The notes under the pieces: generated by a model
What the model was told of the DNA's origin: nothing
Databases searched by the model: none
What the model saw: only the letters and a program-made list of their open reading frames with translations
Part shown: piece after piece, positions 1 through 11,962 of the stretch
Position numbering within the stretch: the stretch's first letter is position 1
Layout of the letters: every line of letters starts with the position of its first letter
Translations under genes and position numbers: made by a program
Assembly: GCA_948567375.1 (NCBI GenBank)
Contig: OX419756.1
Span: 43,352,333-43,416,332 of the forward strand
DNA length: 64,000 nucleotides
Origin: Lunularia cruciata
Lineage: Eukaryota; Streptophyta; Marchantiopsida; Lunulariales; Lunulariaceae
Reading direction: 5' to 3'

Positions 1-710
1 TATACAACAAGTTCATGAGACAATGGACTTTTTGCTATATGTGGTACTTCACAATACTTAGAACCCTTGTGGATGCTCAACACATTGCACTGAGTCTTCA
101 GGACCCCAAGGGATTCAACATGCCATATAAGCCTGAATGCCTTCACACATTCCAACATTTGCAATCTTGCTTTGAGTTCCTCACCACTACTCAATCGATC
201 AATCACAAAACATACACAACTTTGACACGGATAAAATCAAGATCTTGGAGGTCCTTAGGCATCTTCCTCACGACAGAACCCAATCTGCATACTTGCAAGC
301 AAGTAGATTATGCATGCACAAATTAGATAGAAAGGTGTGATTTGGAATTCTAGGATTGAATTTGTATTAAATTGGGGTGATTTCCCTTACACCTCTACTA
401 CAAAAAGATGGGGTGAATCCATGATTGTGCAATGCCCCAATCTCATGATTAACTCTAAACCAATTAAGATTAACCCTAGTGTATCTACCTTATCATTCTA
501 CTTAAATGTTCTGATGGTGTGACTTGCAAGAGGCTTTTTGCTTTATTGTACACTCTATCAATCATATGACTCTAGCTAGGCATCAAGAGAATGCTCTTGA
601 TGACAAGGCAATACAAAAATGTTATATTATGCATCAATACTATCTTAGATGGTCTATACAAATGTCATGACTTGGGAGTTGTACCATTCCAATGATAATC
701 CAACCTTGAT
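1..710. other. No recognisable gene
   Basis: I see only short spurious reading frames here, with no domain, terminal repeat or splice pattern that I can name. Base composition resembles the neighbouring transposon relics, so it is probably decayed repeat DNA. Confidence 0.4.
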
Positions 711-858
711 GCTATCCCACTACAATGATGCTTGACTCCAATGGTCTCCCACCACAATGATGTTTGACTCCATTGATCTCCCACCAAAATGTTGTCTCAT
801 CATGATGATGCTTGACTTTGATGGTCTCCCACCATAATGATGTCTGACTTGCTATACA
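711..858. repeat. Short tandem repeat, about 30-bp unit, 4 imperfect copies
   Basis: The phrase TCTCCCACCA followed by an AATGATG...TTGACT block recurs about four times with small changes (near 714, 750, 780 and 828). It is a degenerate minisatellite with no coding potential. Confidence 0.7.
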
Positions 859-880
859 TATGTACATATTTGTTGTTGAT

Positions 881-935
881 ATAGTGGTCCCTATTGCTTT
901 ATTGTTGATATAGTGGTCCCTATTGCATTGTTCTG
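881..935. repeat. 27-bp tandem duplication
   Basis: GTTGATATAGTGGTCCCTAT occurs twice in direct succession (about 27 bp period), just downstream of the other minisatellite. Confidence 0.75.
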
Positions 936-959
936 TCTTCACCTTTACACCTTTGAATC

Positions 960-3190
960 AACTAATTCAAATGCTTGTCATAGCTCTCAAGTTATTTGTG
1001 GATATTGGCTAGGACATTCTTGAACTTGGCATTGATATGCTCTTGCAATTGGTCAACTAACTTGGCCAATTGTTTTTTTGAATATACTTTTTCCTCCAAA
1101 GCATATTTCTATGACTTAGCTCCCTTAGCTTTGTGTGATGAGCTTGAGTCATAATAGACATTTCCACTTGTGCCTTTAGGTAATTTATGGCATCCTCCTT
1201 GATAGTAAGAATCCTCACCTGCTCCTCATCTAGGGCATCTTGGATAGATTGTGGCTCCATCTCTACTTCTTGCCTGACCTGCAAACAAAGGATTTGCTCC
1301 TTTTCTTTGTGATTGTTGACAATCATGGTCAACTCCTCAATGCACATGTGGGCCTTCTCAATATTGGTGATGTAGGCCTATTTTTCCTTGGCACCATGGA
1401 GCCATAAAAACTTCAATTCTCATTTAAGGGATGTTATCTCCTCATTGTGAGCACTCAACTGCTCCTTGTGTTTGTTATTCATATCCTGAGCACAATACTC
1501 AAACATCCCTAATGGTTAATAAGTAAGTATCCAATTGGGAATTTAGTTGTCATGATCCAACTATCTCTTACTTGATAATGGCAATTTTATTCTCTTTGGT
1601 GCTCAATTCTCCTCTTGTGCCACCTTGTACTTCACAAATGCCTTCTCTTGTTGGGATGCACCTATCTTTAGCATGGTGATCTTGGCCTTAATATTTTGTA
1701 ACTCCTCTTTGTATTTCCCAAGCAGGGCATCACTATCTCTCTTTCAAACCTTGCATCCTTTGAAAAGGAATTATACTCCTCTCTCTTGCTATGCAGCTCC
1801 ACTGCCTTAGCAACAAGCACCATCTCAAACTTGTGGACCTTGATCCATCCTCCTCTGTTGGCCTCATCTCCATCTTGGTCTCCCTAAACCTTCTTGACTC
1901 TTCCTCTTGGGTATCACAAGCTGCTCCTTGAGCTATGTAAGCTCTTGAGTGTCTCCTTGGCTTAGATGTCACTCCTAACATTGGCAATGTTCTTGAACCA
2001 TAGTGAGTTGAGCTAGCTATGCAATACTAGCATGTAACTTGACCAACTCCTAGTCTACTCCCAAATTTTCCTAAATGGCATTGCATATACTCTATTAGCC
2101 TCATATAGTCCATTACCACAAGGTCTATTGCTTGGTAAGCAAGAAGAAATTCTTCCATAGTATTTAACACTAGTCTCAATATATGAACAACCCATGTCAA
2201 CAATGGTGGATAGTGTAGCATGGGTTCTATAGTTCCTCTTGAATTCAGTCCCAAATAAGTTTCCTCTCCTTGTGTGACCTATGCTTCTTCCCTTATGTGT
2301 GGGTGATCATGAGTAGTTGCTAGGGCCACTTAGGTGCTCTGTACTTCTAGCACCACCTAGGAGCTTGATGCTACTCCCTTCTCTTCATCTACTTTTTTTA
2401 CCACCATTGCTTTAGTAGCCACCATGTTCTTAGTAGCATTAGTTGGTTTTGCAAACAAGTTGTCCAAATCTAAGGACAATCTCTTCCTTGGACATTTATG
2501 TTTCTCTTGAGAGTATTCCCTTATAAGTCTATTGTCCTCCACCTAATTGAGATGGCATCATTGTGTATCCTTAGTTATTGGTTCCTTGGGTAGAGTTGCC
2601 ACCCGTTGTTCTTCAAGGGAAAGACAAGACAATCAAAACCTACACTATCTCCACTTCCACCTTGGTGTTGGAGGAGCATTATTCCACAATTGAGATATTG
2701 AGATATCCTCTTCCTCATCCATAAAAATCTCCCTTCCTTTGGAGTGCCCTTTTTTGGTATCTTTAGCTCCACCACAATTGTGGGGTTGAAGTGTACTTCC
2801 ATGCTTGGCTATGTATCATCTCTCCCTAGTCAAAGGATAATTTGATCTTGGAGAAAGAGGTTGCTTGCTTTAGTGGCAATTGTCCAATGGTTGATGATTT
2901 TTTGTCCTCCTTGTCTTTTGGCATTAGTGTTGTGCTAGGAGTATCTTGTGAATCATGGTCATCTCTCACTTCACTTCCCAATCTTGATTCTTCATTCAAA
3001 TGGAAATTGGTTTCATTAGAAGAATCTACAACATGGGGATTAGGCTTGTGTCTCTTTGTGATTTGAATTGGTACCATGGCCGTCTTCCTCTTGTTGGTGC
3101 TTGCTCCAGCAATCTTGCCTATCTTAATCCACTTTTCTATCTGGTGGTATATGAGTAAGGCCTCCTTATACTTCTTTGCTTCTCCCATGT
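960..3190 (-). pseudogene. Coiled-coil accessory ORF of a Ty3/gypsy-like element, copy 1 (decayed)
   Basis: This minus-strand relic has several broken frames. The upstream part (3,188-2,826) carries the signature KRHKPNPHVVD in a Lys/Ser/Asp-rich stretch. The downstream part (about 2,250-960) is rich in Glu, Lys and Leu and looks like a long coiled coil, with blocks such as QVRQEVEMEPQSIQDALDE and LKAQVEMSIMTQAHHTKLRE. The same blocks appear in the same order on the plus strand at 6,680-8,334 and 13,930-15,140, so this was once a real protein and not chance. It lies downstream of the minus-strand integrase relic at 6,250-4,590, which fits an extra ORF after pol. I do not recognise the family; a structural or envelope-position protein of a plant gypsy element is one possibility. 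Stops and frameshifts make it non-functional. Confidence 0.6.
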
Positions 3191-4589
3191 ATTTAGCTTA
3201 AGCTTGATGATAAATTGAGGGATATTAGGGTGCTAGGAAGAGTTTCTTCTCTTCCTTCTTTAGTAGCTTCATCTTGATGTAAAAATGCAAGACAAACATG
3301 AAGAGAAAAATATTTCCTCCATTTGTCTATAATTGCTTAGTCAATTTGTGGGTTTGATGGTGAAACATCTTTGCCCAGTCCATGGTTTTCCTTCATGAAA
3401 CATGAAAGAAGGTGGATTCCCCATTGTTGATGTATGTGATTCATGTTGACTTGAAGATCTTCAGCAAGGTCACTATGGTGCGCCAATGGGACTGTTGTAC
3501 TCATTCACCTACCAACCATTTTCCATCTTTTTTGATTTGAATGGGGAATCAAATTTCCTCATCATTTTTCTATTGCTTGGGACCACCCTTGGTGAGGTAT
3601 ATTGCTCCAAGCATTGAAATGGACTTGAGAACCTTTTTCCAATGCTCCTCAATACATGCAAATACATTGCACTACAAGTGTATAAAATTTGGATTCTTTT
3701 TCTTCTTAATCTCCTATATCATCTAGAGATAAGTAAAATCCCATATCCACAACAAGAACTATAAACAATTCAAGTTGAAATACTTGGCATAGTGGTAATG
3801 CGCCCATTTCTTCACTCATGGAGAATGCAAGGTAAATCTGGTTGTTTATGTCTTCTTTTTTGGAGAAATTGTGTTCTCCAATGCTTTCAATTCAAATTTG
3901 TCTCACCAATTTTACCTTCACACTCTTGGTCCCAATCACCCTCTCACATAGTTTCTTGTGCTAACTCAAAAATTCTAATTCACCGCCGGGAAAGTTAGTT
4001 CTAATGGACATTTGCAATTCTACCTTTATTGAATCTTGGTGGCAATGCAAATTAAGTTGATTGAACCTTATTCCTTCACAAGGTGGGATACTTATACTTA
4101 TGAAAAACTTATTTCAGAATTTTGGTGGGCATTAGTGGTGAAACGCCATTGTTCACACAAGTGTGAAACATCATGAGGACTTATTGTTACTGAAATCAGT
4201 TCTTTGTCTTGCATGGTAGTTTCTTGTTTGTGTGAATGCCAATCTGGATGACTTATTGCCAATGGCTGATTTGGCAACTTGTACTCATGATCATGATGGT
4301 AGCTCCACTCAAATAGTCTTTGTGTAGTCCCACTCAGATGCTCACTCTATTTGGTAAATAACTACATATTTATGATGTTTTTATGATAGTTAGAGTACAA
4401 GTCATAAATCCTATCTACCGCCACTATTTTAATTTGAATGCTTAATGAATTACTAAGAAAAGGAAAAAATAGAAAAATCTGCATAAAGAGATGCAAGGTG
4501 GGCTACCACATGCTTTTCTCCTCAAATATGAGAGTCCATGCAAACATTGAGTGAGTCATGTCTCCAACTCTGAGTTCAATCATAGTCAT
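3191..4589. other. Spacer between relic integrase and coiled-coil ORF; no gene seen
   Basis: No domain was recognised on either strand. By position it is the internal region of the decayed minus-strand gypsy element, between the end of pol and its accessory ORF. Confidence 0.4.
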
Positions 4590-6250
4590 TACACACTTGC
4601 TAGCCATTTATGTGGGTGGCAAGCAAGTTGCCTTCCAAATCCATCAACTGCAAGGATTCATTGTTGAAGATGGTTTTCATGTAATAGGGCACTATCAAAC
4701 AAAGGTATAGCTTTCATGGAGACAATTTGTACCTATTATCATATAGCAAAACCTTATCACTTGTAGTGACCTACACAAGACATATGTTCTTGTCATGGTG
4801 CTCCTTCTTATGTTGTTGGTTGTCTCTCATACATTTTTATGAATCTCATTGCTTCTCATCCAAGAAAGTCAAAGTTCTTGACCATCCTCATGTAACATTC
4901 TATCCTCAAAGAGAATTTGATAGGTTGAGATACCAAATTCCATAAGTAGATACCATACTTAAGAAAGTACATTGTTGGCCTTGTGATGATTTTTTCCATA
5001 TTTCTATAGGTCCACAAAGCTGCCAATAGTTTGTATCCCAATCATAAGTGTAATTGTTCATGACCTTGTTCAAGGTTTTCCATAGCAGCCTGTTAGCCTT
5101 CTTGATTGATCCATTTGCCGTAGGATTGTAATAAGTAGTTTTCTTGTGCTTGATATGAAAGTACATCATCAAGGATTTGATCAGATTGTTGAGAAGATGT
5201 ACTTGTCTATCATTGACTAGCCCCAATGGACAACTTTACTATGAGATGACATTTTGAAAGAAACGTTCTATGACCATGACAACTTGTAGTACTATTAGCT
5301 AGAAAAATTAACTATAAGTGAAAATGGGTGTAGTAATATATTTAAAAATCTTATGCATGATAGTCTAAGTGGATCATATAGAGGAGTCTCTAAAAGATGA
5401 CTTCCATTAATATGGAAAAAGCCAAAAACATACCAAAAACTTTAGAGCAAATTCCATAGGCCTAAATGAAAGAATTAGGCTTTGAAAAATGGAATCTTAT
5501 TTCCCCTTTGGAGGAGAAGATTTTGCTTTCTCCCCCTCCTTTATCTTGCTCAGATCTTTCCAATGGTACGCCTTCCATGCTGTTTTGAGATTCCTAAAGG
5601 AAGATTCCCCATAGATTCTTTTTGGTCAAACTTGTTTGACCAACCAAATAGGACAAGGATCAACTTATCACCAATCTATATATCTAGTCTAAGGGTGTAG
5701 CTCATTGAGATGTCACCAATCCATATATCTAATCCAAGGATGTATCTCCCTTGGAGTGGATCCTCTTTGTTATATGATAAAGACAAGGCGCTCCTTTGGG
5801 GCATAGGAGTCCTTTGAGAGTTCCAATATTTTGTGCTTCTTGTGTTGTTACACAATGTCATCCTTCTTTGTAACCTTGGCTTCCACCATCTTTGTTGCAT
5901 AGTTGGTACATACAAAGATGTACCTCTTGAGTGTAGTCCTTGTGACAGGTTGGATTGGTCCTACAAAATCAATGCCCCACTCTTTCAATGGTTTCAAAGG
6001 TAGAATGGGTCAAAGAGTCCATTGTGTAGAGGGCATAGGTCTTCCTGTTCTTTGGCAAGCATTATGAGTGTACATCCTTGTATAGGATAAGCAACTAGTA
6101 TCTTGTCATTAGGATTTTCTTCATTGTATTCTTTAGAGCAAAGTGACTTCTAGATGTAAAGACTATATCACTCTACCTACTTCATGCACTTTGAGACATT
6201 GCTAAAGCTCTTCATCCATCCCAAGCTTGAATAAGATGATAGTCACAACC
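4590..6250 (-). pseudogene. Ty3/gypsy integrase relic
   Basis: Reading the minus strand across three frames gives the order of a plant gypsy integrase. A damaged zinc-binding stretch lies near 6,240-6,060. The catalytic-core start follows at about 5,970-5,840 (WGIDFVGPIQPVTRTTLKRY, then FVCTNYATKMVEAKVTKKDD). A later core block lies at 5,226-4,906 (FHIKHKKTTYYNPTANGSIK, then DWDT). The C-terminal beta-barrel region is at about 4,790-4,600 (KVLLYDNRYKLSP, then LQLMDLEGN). Frameshifts and stops lie throughout, and the reverse transcriptase part is missing beyond 6.3 kb, so this is a truncated dead copy. Its accessory ORF follows at 3,190-960. Confidence 0.75.
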
Positions 6251-6489
6251 CATCTGATGTTCCCATAGGCAGATTATCTAAATTTTTTTAGTTGTTTTCC
6301 CCAAATAAATGCATCTTGTTGAGAAGGATGATGCTTGAAGGTAGAAAGTATGGCTTATATCTCAATGACCATGAAGTTCCTAAAGAATCACCCGGAGAGG
6401 AGAGCAGATGTTTGAGTTTAAAGGTACTATGAACAAAGGTACATTTTAGAAGCAAGATGAGCTTAAAACTTTTGAGCGATTTGAAAAAT

Positions 6490-6627
<138 letters not shown>

Positions 6628-6679
6628 GGATTGAGAGCACAAAGTGAGAATCATATTCATGGTGCACTTTCCTATTAAG

Positions 6680-8334
6680 ATGTCTTCCTCAAAGAAGAAG
6701 TCTGGTATAGAGAAGTGTGCACATTATTGGTATGTTGAGTACTTGAATTTGACATATTTATGCTTTCAACTATAGATTTGGGATTTTTCATACCTCCTAA
6801 TGGTAATCAAGATTAAGGAGAAGAAGAACCTGAACTTCTTTGACTTGAGAAAAATGTGTTTGCATGGACTAAGGAGCATTGGCAAAAAGTGCTCAGGTTT
6901 GATTCAACACTGGGGGCAATGCCCTCACCACAAAAAAAAATGACAAGGAAGTTTCAAACACAAGAAGACAAGGAATGGTTGGAAGGTGCAAGGATGCCAT
7001 GACCCTATGTGGTGCACCATGGTCACCTTGGTTATGAAGTTGTTCAAATCCTGACGGACTATGTTTGTGAACAATGGGCAGTGATGTTTTTCCAATGACT
7101 ACATGAATGAAAACCCGCAGATTGGGTGAAGATGTTCTATCATTGAACTCTAGAGCTTATGGGGCAGTTGCAAATGACAAGAGGACCTACTTTACTCTCA
7201 CTATTTGTGCTGCATATCTATATTGGGATGAGACTATTGTGGAAGGAAGAGAGGAAGCTCTTTCTGGTGCATTACTAACACGTGGGGTATTATCAAATGC
7301 CAATTGTGATGTAAAGGCGATATTAGGAAGTATAAGGATGCCTTCATAAATGGGTAAGTAGGTACCTATTGATAAGGGAGGGTACCCATTGCTGTTGGGG
7401 AGAGAACCAACAAATGGAAGGCGGTCATTACTCCACCAAGGATTAGGAAGAGACACCGACCAAATCCTCAAGTGGTGGACTATTTGGAGGAGGAAGCCAA
7501 TGACAAATCATGATCAGGAAGTGATGGAGGGTCTGACCAAGACTTACAAGGGGGCCGTAGTGTAGTCACTATGCTTGTAGCACAAGAGATGGAACCTTCA
7601 CCAACTATGGAAGTAGTGCTCCCAAAGCAGGAGAACTCCTCCAAGATAGAGGGGTCATTTGATAAGGCATAAGTAGGAGAAGATGCAAGAGTGGAGGTTC
7701 AATACACTCTTGTAACATTGTTAAGAGTTTGATATGCCAAACCAATCCATCCTTGACTAAGGCAATGTTGTGGTGGATGATGAGGAGGAGGTCCTAGTAT
7801 CCCATTTGCAAAAAAAAGACTCCTTCCTTTACACCAATACACAAAGAAGAAGGGACAGTTTAGGTTTTGGCTGTCCCTCAAGGAGACAATCATTAGGTAG
7901 TAACTCCACCTCATGAACCAATGCTCAAGACTGTCCTACCCTCACCATCTTGGGGAGCGGAAGGAGACTTTTTAGTGAGGAAAAGGGTTAAGGAGTAGGA
8001 AGAAATGCATCCTTAAAGAAATCACCTCCCCTCCTAAGAATGTTAGACTCAAGGAGTTGGTGGTGAATGAGTCTAGACCCAAAGAAGAGCGACCTAAGAG
8101 TACCTTGGAAGCACCAATAGTGCAAAGTGCTACAATGATCCTCAATCCGACTCAAGATCTTTTGCAAGCTAGTGGAGCCACGCCAACCCTACCATGAGAG
8201 GTGCCATGGCCCAAGCCAAGTCCGCTGGTGTGCATGGAGGAGCTCTTCATGTACCCACTCAACTATCCTCAGTTCTCATCTTGAATTGTCTGCTTGTTGG
8301 GACCAGTACTAAAGACCTGAAGAACTACTCCCCA
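6680..8334 (+). pseudogene. Coiled-coil accessory ORF element, copy 2, 5' half (decayed)
   Basis: This is the plus-strand counterpart of the relic at 3,190-960. The shared signature is RKRHRPNPHVVD near 7,450-7,485, against KRHKPNPHVVD in the other copy. The end of this half (8,262-8,334) aligns in codon register with the minus-strand copy and continues directly at 13,930 after the inserted Gypsy-1 element. Many in-frame stops and shifts are present. Function is unknown. Confidence 0.55.
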
Positions 8335-8699
8335 TGTAACAGTATGGAGTTAGCAACAAAGTTAGTCGGGATCATGAAGTAGCACATAAGACAAATTAAC
8401 CTAGAATATTCCGGAAGTATCTAGGAAGCTTCTTGGGAAGCTTCCCGGTTAGCTTAGCTTGCACGCCAAGTAGGTGGCTTCTAGAAGGAAGCTTCTTGAG
8501 AAGCTTCCTAGTTAACTTGGCTTGCACTCTAAGAAAATGGCTTGAGGAAACTTCTTGAGAAGCTTCTCAAGGGCCTTGTATGCTACCTATAAATACCAAA
8601 GCCAAAGCTCATGCTAGACATTCAGAGTTTTCCCTTATTCAAGTGTCCTAATGTGAGTTTCCATTCTCCTATTTCTCTCCTCAGATTCGGTCTTTTACA
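8335..8699 (+). repeat. 5' LTR of Gypsy-1 with heat-shock-element-like array
   Basis: It begins TGTAACAGTATGG and ends TCTTTTACA. The U3 part carries repeated GAAGCTTC palindromes (GAAnnTTC units) and TTCTAGAAGG between about 8,430 and 8,572, directly upstream of a TATAAATA box at 8,588-8,595. Compared with the 3' LTR it lacks one module of about 60 bp. Confidence 0.93.
8588..8595 (+). promoter_or_regulatory. TATA box of Gypsy-1 5' LTR
   Basis: TATAAATA sits about 110 bp before the LTR end, immediately downstream of the GAAGCTTC array. The same box occurs at 13,818-13,825 and, inverted, at 60,377-60,384. Confidence 0.75.
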
Positions 8700-8700
8700 T

Positions 8701-8712
8701 TGGTATCAGAGC
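8701..8712 (+). other. Primer-binding site of Gypsy-1
   Basis: TGGTATCAGAGC lies one base after the LTR and matches the usual plant retrotransposon site complementary to the 3' end of initiator methionine tRNA. Confidence 0.9.
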
Positions 8713-8970
8713 AAGAATGGGATGGATGGAATTTATGGACCACCAAAACCACTTCCACCAAACCATTGGGATTTTTGCGTCCAAATACTACCGAAGCATC
8801 ATTTCACACAGTTCATCACCTTGCACTTTGGACAAGATTTTCTACATATGATCACCATATCTGAGGAACCCTTGGTGCTTCCGGTTGTAACTTATGGAGA
8901 ACGATGGACGTGCTATTTCTATGTGTTAATAAATTAGATAGATTGGGAGTGGTGTGATAAAGGAGCAACC

Positions 8971-9810
8971 ATGGCGGCAATACCTAATGTTATCCTTGCT
9001 ATGCAACAACAAATCAAGCACCTTACTTGATTGTTGGATGAACGAGATCTTCGACGACAAGAGCAAGTAGAGAGAGTACCAATTCAAGAAGGAGAAGATT
9101 GGAGCAAATTCCCTAAACCCAAGGTATTTGAAGGCAAGAATCTCCCAGGTGCAGTTGAGAATTTTGTGTTTGATTGTGAATGTTATTTTGAAGCTACCAA
9201 TCTACAAGATGAGCAAAAACAGATTCTCTTGGCTTCTAGCCAATTGGATGGAGTAGCAAAGCTATGGTGGAGATTCCGAGTGGAGTGAGCCAAACGACAA
9301 ATGGTTGCACCGATCTTGACATGGGCAGAATTCAAGAGCGCAATAATCAGTCGGTTCCAAGCTATAAATGCTACACAAGCTGCACGGGATAAGTTGGCAA
9401 AATTGAAACAGATTGGCTCTGTAAGAAGTTACATCACGCAGTTCCAAAACACCATCATGCAAATCCCAAATATTTTGGAAGGTGAAGCTCTGGATCAATT
9501 TGTGAGGGGCTTGAAAGAAAGAACCAAATTAGAGGTAACCATGCGAGAGCCACAACACTTGGAGGAAGCCATGCGGTTGGCCAAACATTTTGATTCCTTG
9601 GTGGCAACAACTTGGTCTCGACCTCAACCCCCACAAAGCCTACCAATACACTACACAAAAGTGGAGGAGTCAGCACCAATGGAGTTTGATGCAATTCAAC
9701 AAAGACCACTGGGCATGGTAGACAAGTAGAAACTTTGACAAAATGGTGGTTGTTTTTATTGTTTGCTAGTTGGGGCATTGCATTGTTGAATGTCCAGTCA
9801 AGAATGAACG
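8971..9810 (+). pseudogene. gag of Gypsy-1 (broken)
   Basis: The likely start is ATG at 8,971 (MAAIPNVILAMQQQ). Conserved gag features are visible: PKVFEGKNLP near 9,118, LWWRFR near 9,262, and WAEFKSAIISRFQ near 9,321, followed by the tail of the capsid-like domain to 9,729. Stops occur at 9,028 and 9,286. A zinc-knuckle-like CFYC...GH...C stretch near 9,754-9,800 is split by a frameshift. Gag would form the particle that packages element RNA. Confidence 0.8.
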
Positions 9811-9954
9811 ACCCTGACAAGTTGCCCAAGTGGAGGTTGTGGAGCGGAATGATCAAGGAAATGAGGAATCCCAATAGGAGATTTTGAGCCGCCTACTAGG
9901 AGCTTCATTAGTTCCAATGGGATTGAAGGCTCAACCCATGCAAGTCTGCTTCAC

Positions 9955-10296
9955 TTGCAAGGTATGATATCTAATCGGGGTTGTAGGATTTTGGTTGATT
10001 CTGGAAGTTCAGAGAATTGCATGTCTATGCAAGTAGCAAAGGAATTGAGTATTCCTATCAAGCCAGTGATTGGAAGTAGTTTGATGATGGCGGATGGTAG
10101 AAAAGGTTATGCATTCCGCACCTTGCATCCTGTTACCTTCAAGATTGGGAAGGATTATTTGGAGTGTATGAGGTTTGTAGTGGCACCTCTACACTATGAT
10201 ATCATTCTAGGTCTACCTTGGCTTGAACGTCATAATATTCAATTCGATTGGACCCAACGCCAAATTCAAGTACAACACCAAGGTAGGAATTTCTGA
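9955..10296 (+). pseudogene. Aspartic protease region of Gypsy-1
   Basis: The motif ILVDSGSSENCM (D-S-G catalytic triplet) lies near the start, followed by MADGRKGYAF and the second conserved block DIILGLPWLERHNIQFDW. This retropepsin would cleave the polyprotein. The frame is open for 113 codons and is then separated from RT by a stop at 10,294. Between 10,350 and 10,480 is a short tandem repeat encoding a Lys/Glu-rich linker ([15 protein letters not shown]-like units). Confidence 0.85.
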
Positions 10297-10434
10297 TTAG
10301 GTTGTCTGGCACCTCTGAGTAAGACACCTAAGAATAGTCAGTCCCAAGATGAGAAGTTTGTCGAGAAGGTAGCCATAGAGCAAATCTGGAAGGGAGATGA
10401 GTCCCAAGATGGGAAGTTTGCCAAGAAGGCAACC

Positions 10435-11952
10435 ATGGAGCAAGCTTGGAAGAGAGATGAGTCCCTAGAAGGGAAGTTTGTTAATGAAGCAGCCATAGAG
10501 CAAGCTTTGGAGGAAAATAAGTCTATATTCACGGTGTGGATCAAGCCGATTGCACAAGAACAATCTGAGGAGGGCCAAGTGCCGCATCAAGCAACGGTTG
10601 ATCGGATAGTTCAGGAGTTTGCAGATGTGTTTCTGGATGATCTGCCAAAGGGATTACCCTCTGATCGAGGTATGCCCTTCAAGATCAAGTTATTGCCAGG
10701 GAGTACTCTAGTGAGTAGACCAATCTATCGGCTCTCACCAAAGGAGTTGGAGGAGTTGCAAACAACACTTACAGAGTTGTTGGAGAAGGATTTCATACAA
10801 CATAGTACCTCTCCTTGGGGAGCACCGGTACTATTTGTTCCAAAGAAGGATGGAGTACTTTGTTTCTGTATTGATTACCGTGGGCTCAATAAGCAAACCG
10901 TGAAGAATGCATATCCCTTGCCTCAGATCAATGACCTGCTTGATCAATTAAGTGGAGCACGCTACTTTTCCAAGCTGGATCTTTGTAGCGGCTATTGGCA
11001 AATTCCTATTGAAGGAGAGGATGTGCAAAAGACTGCCTTTTGCACAAGGTATGGACATTTTGAGTGGAGAGTTCTACCTTTTGGACTCACTAATGCTCCA
11101 GCAATCTTCATGGATCAGATGCATCGGGTGTTGGAGGGACTATTGGATCAGTCTATGGTAGTGTTCTTAGATGATATCTTAATCTATAGCAGGATAGAGG
11201 CAGAACATATGAATCATGTGGCGAGAAGTTCTAAGACGACTACAATAGTGGAAATTTTACTACAAGAAGTCAAAGTGTGCTTTTTGGCAAAAGGAGGTTA
11301 CCTTCTTGGGTCATAAGATCTTGTCAGAGGGGATCAAGATGGAAGAAGAGAAGATCAAGGCCATTACTGATTGGCCTACCCCAAAGGATGCTACCAAAGT
11401 ACGAGCATTCAATGGATTGGCCAGTTTTTACCGACGGTTCATCCACTATTATGCTCACGTGGCTACACCATTGACCGACCTCTTGGGAAAGAACTCGAGC
11501 TTCCAATGGACCACCAAGCATGAAGAAGCATTCCAGAAGTTAAAGCATATGGTATCTTCAAGACCCATTCTTCAACCATATGATCCTCAACTACCTTGTG
11601 TGGTTGATTTTTATGCTTCTAGCTTTGCAATTGGAGCTGTGTTGCAACAAGAATTTCCAAATGGACTACATCCTATTGCTTTTGTGTCTCGCTGACTAAA
11701 TACAGCTGAAAGAAATTACTCTACTCGAGATCGGGAACAACTTGCAATGGTATATGCCACCAAGGTATGGAGGCATTATCTCTTGGGGAAACAAGTGATC
11801 ATGAAAACTGATCACAAGCCATTGTTGCAAACCTTACACCTAGAGCACATGAAGAGTCGACATCATCAATAGGAAGAGCAACTCCAATTGCTCAACATCA
11901 AACTTGAGTACAAACCAGGTCGGTTCCATGTCATCCCTGATGCTCTATCATG
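10435..11952 (+). pseudogene. Reverse transcriptase and RNase H of Gypsy-1 (frameshifted)
   Basis: The RT blocks appear in order: [38 protein letters not shown], then [12 protein letters not shown] and the palm motif [10 protein letters not shown] frameshift near 11,220 breaks the reading frame after MNHV; the sibling Gypsy-2 reads [11 protein letters not shown] there. RNase H follows in another frame (11,306-11,695). Its first catalytic Asp block reads VVDFYAS, whereas Gypsy-2 has VVDFDAS, so this copy has lost an active-site Asp. A TGA stop follows at 11,693. The remainder (ERNYS...REQLAMVYA, GKQVIM, HKPLLQTL) continues with stops to about 11,950. Confidence 0.9.
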
Positions 11953-11962
11953 ACGACCTGAT

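Noticed and set aside
15-326. 103-codon plus-strand frame at the left edge
   Set aside because: No domain, no homologous copy in the window and composition like noncoding DNA.
8701-8712. Possible tRNA gene signal around TGGTATCAGAGC
   Set aside because: It is a retrotransposon primer-binding site adjacent to an LTR; no cloverleaf surrounds it.
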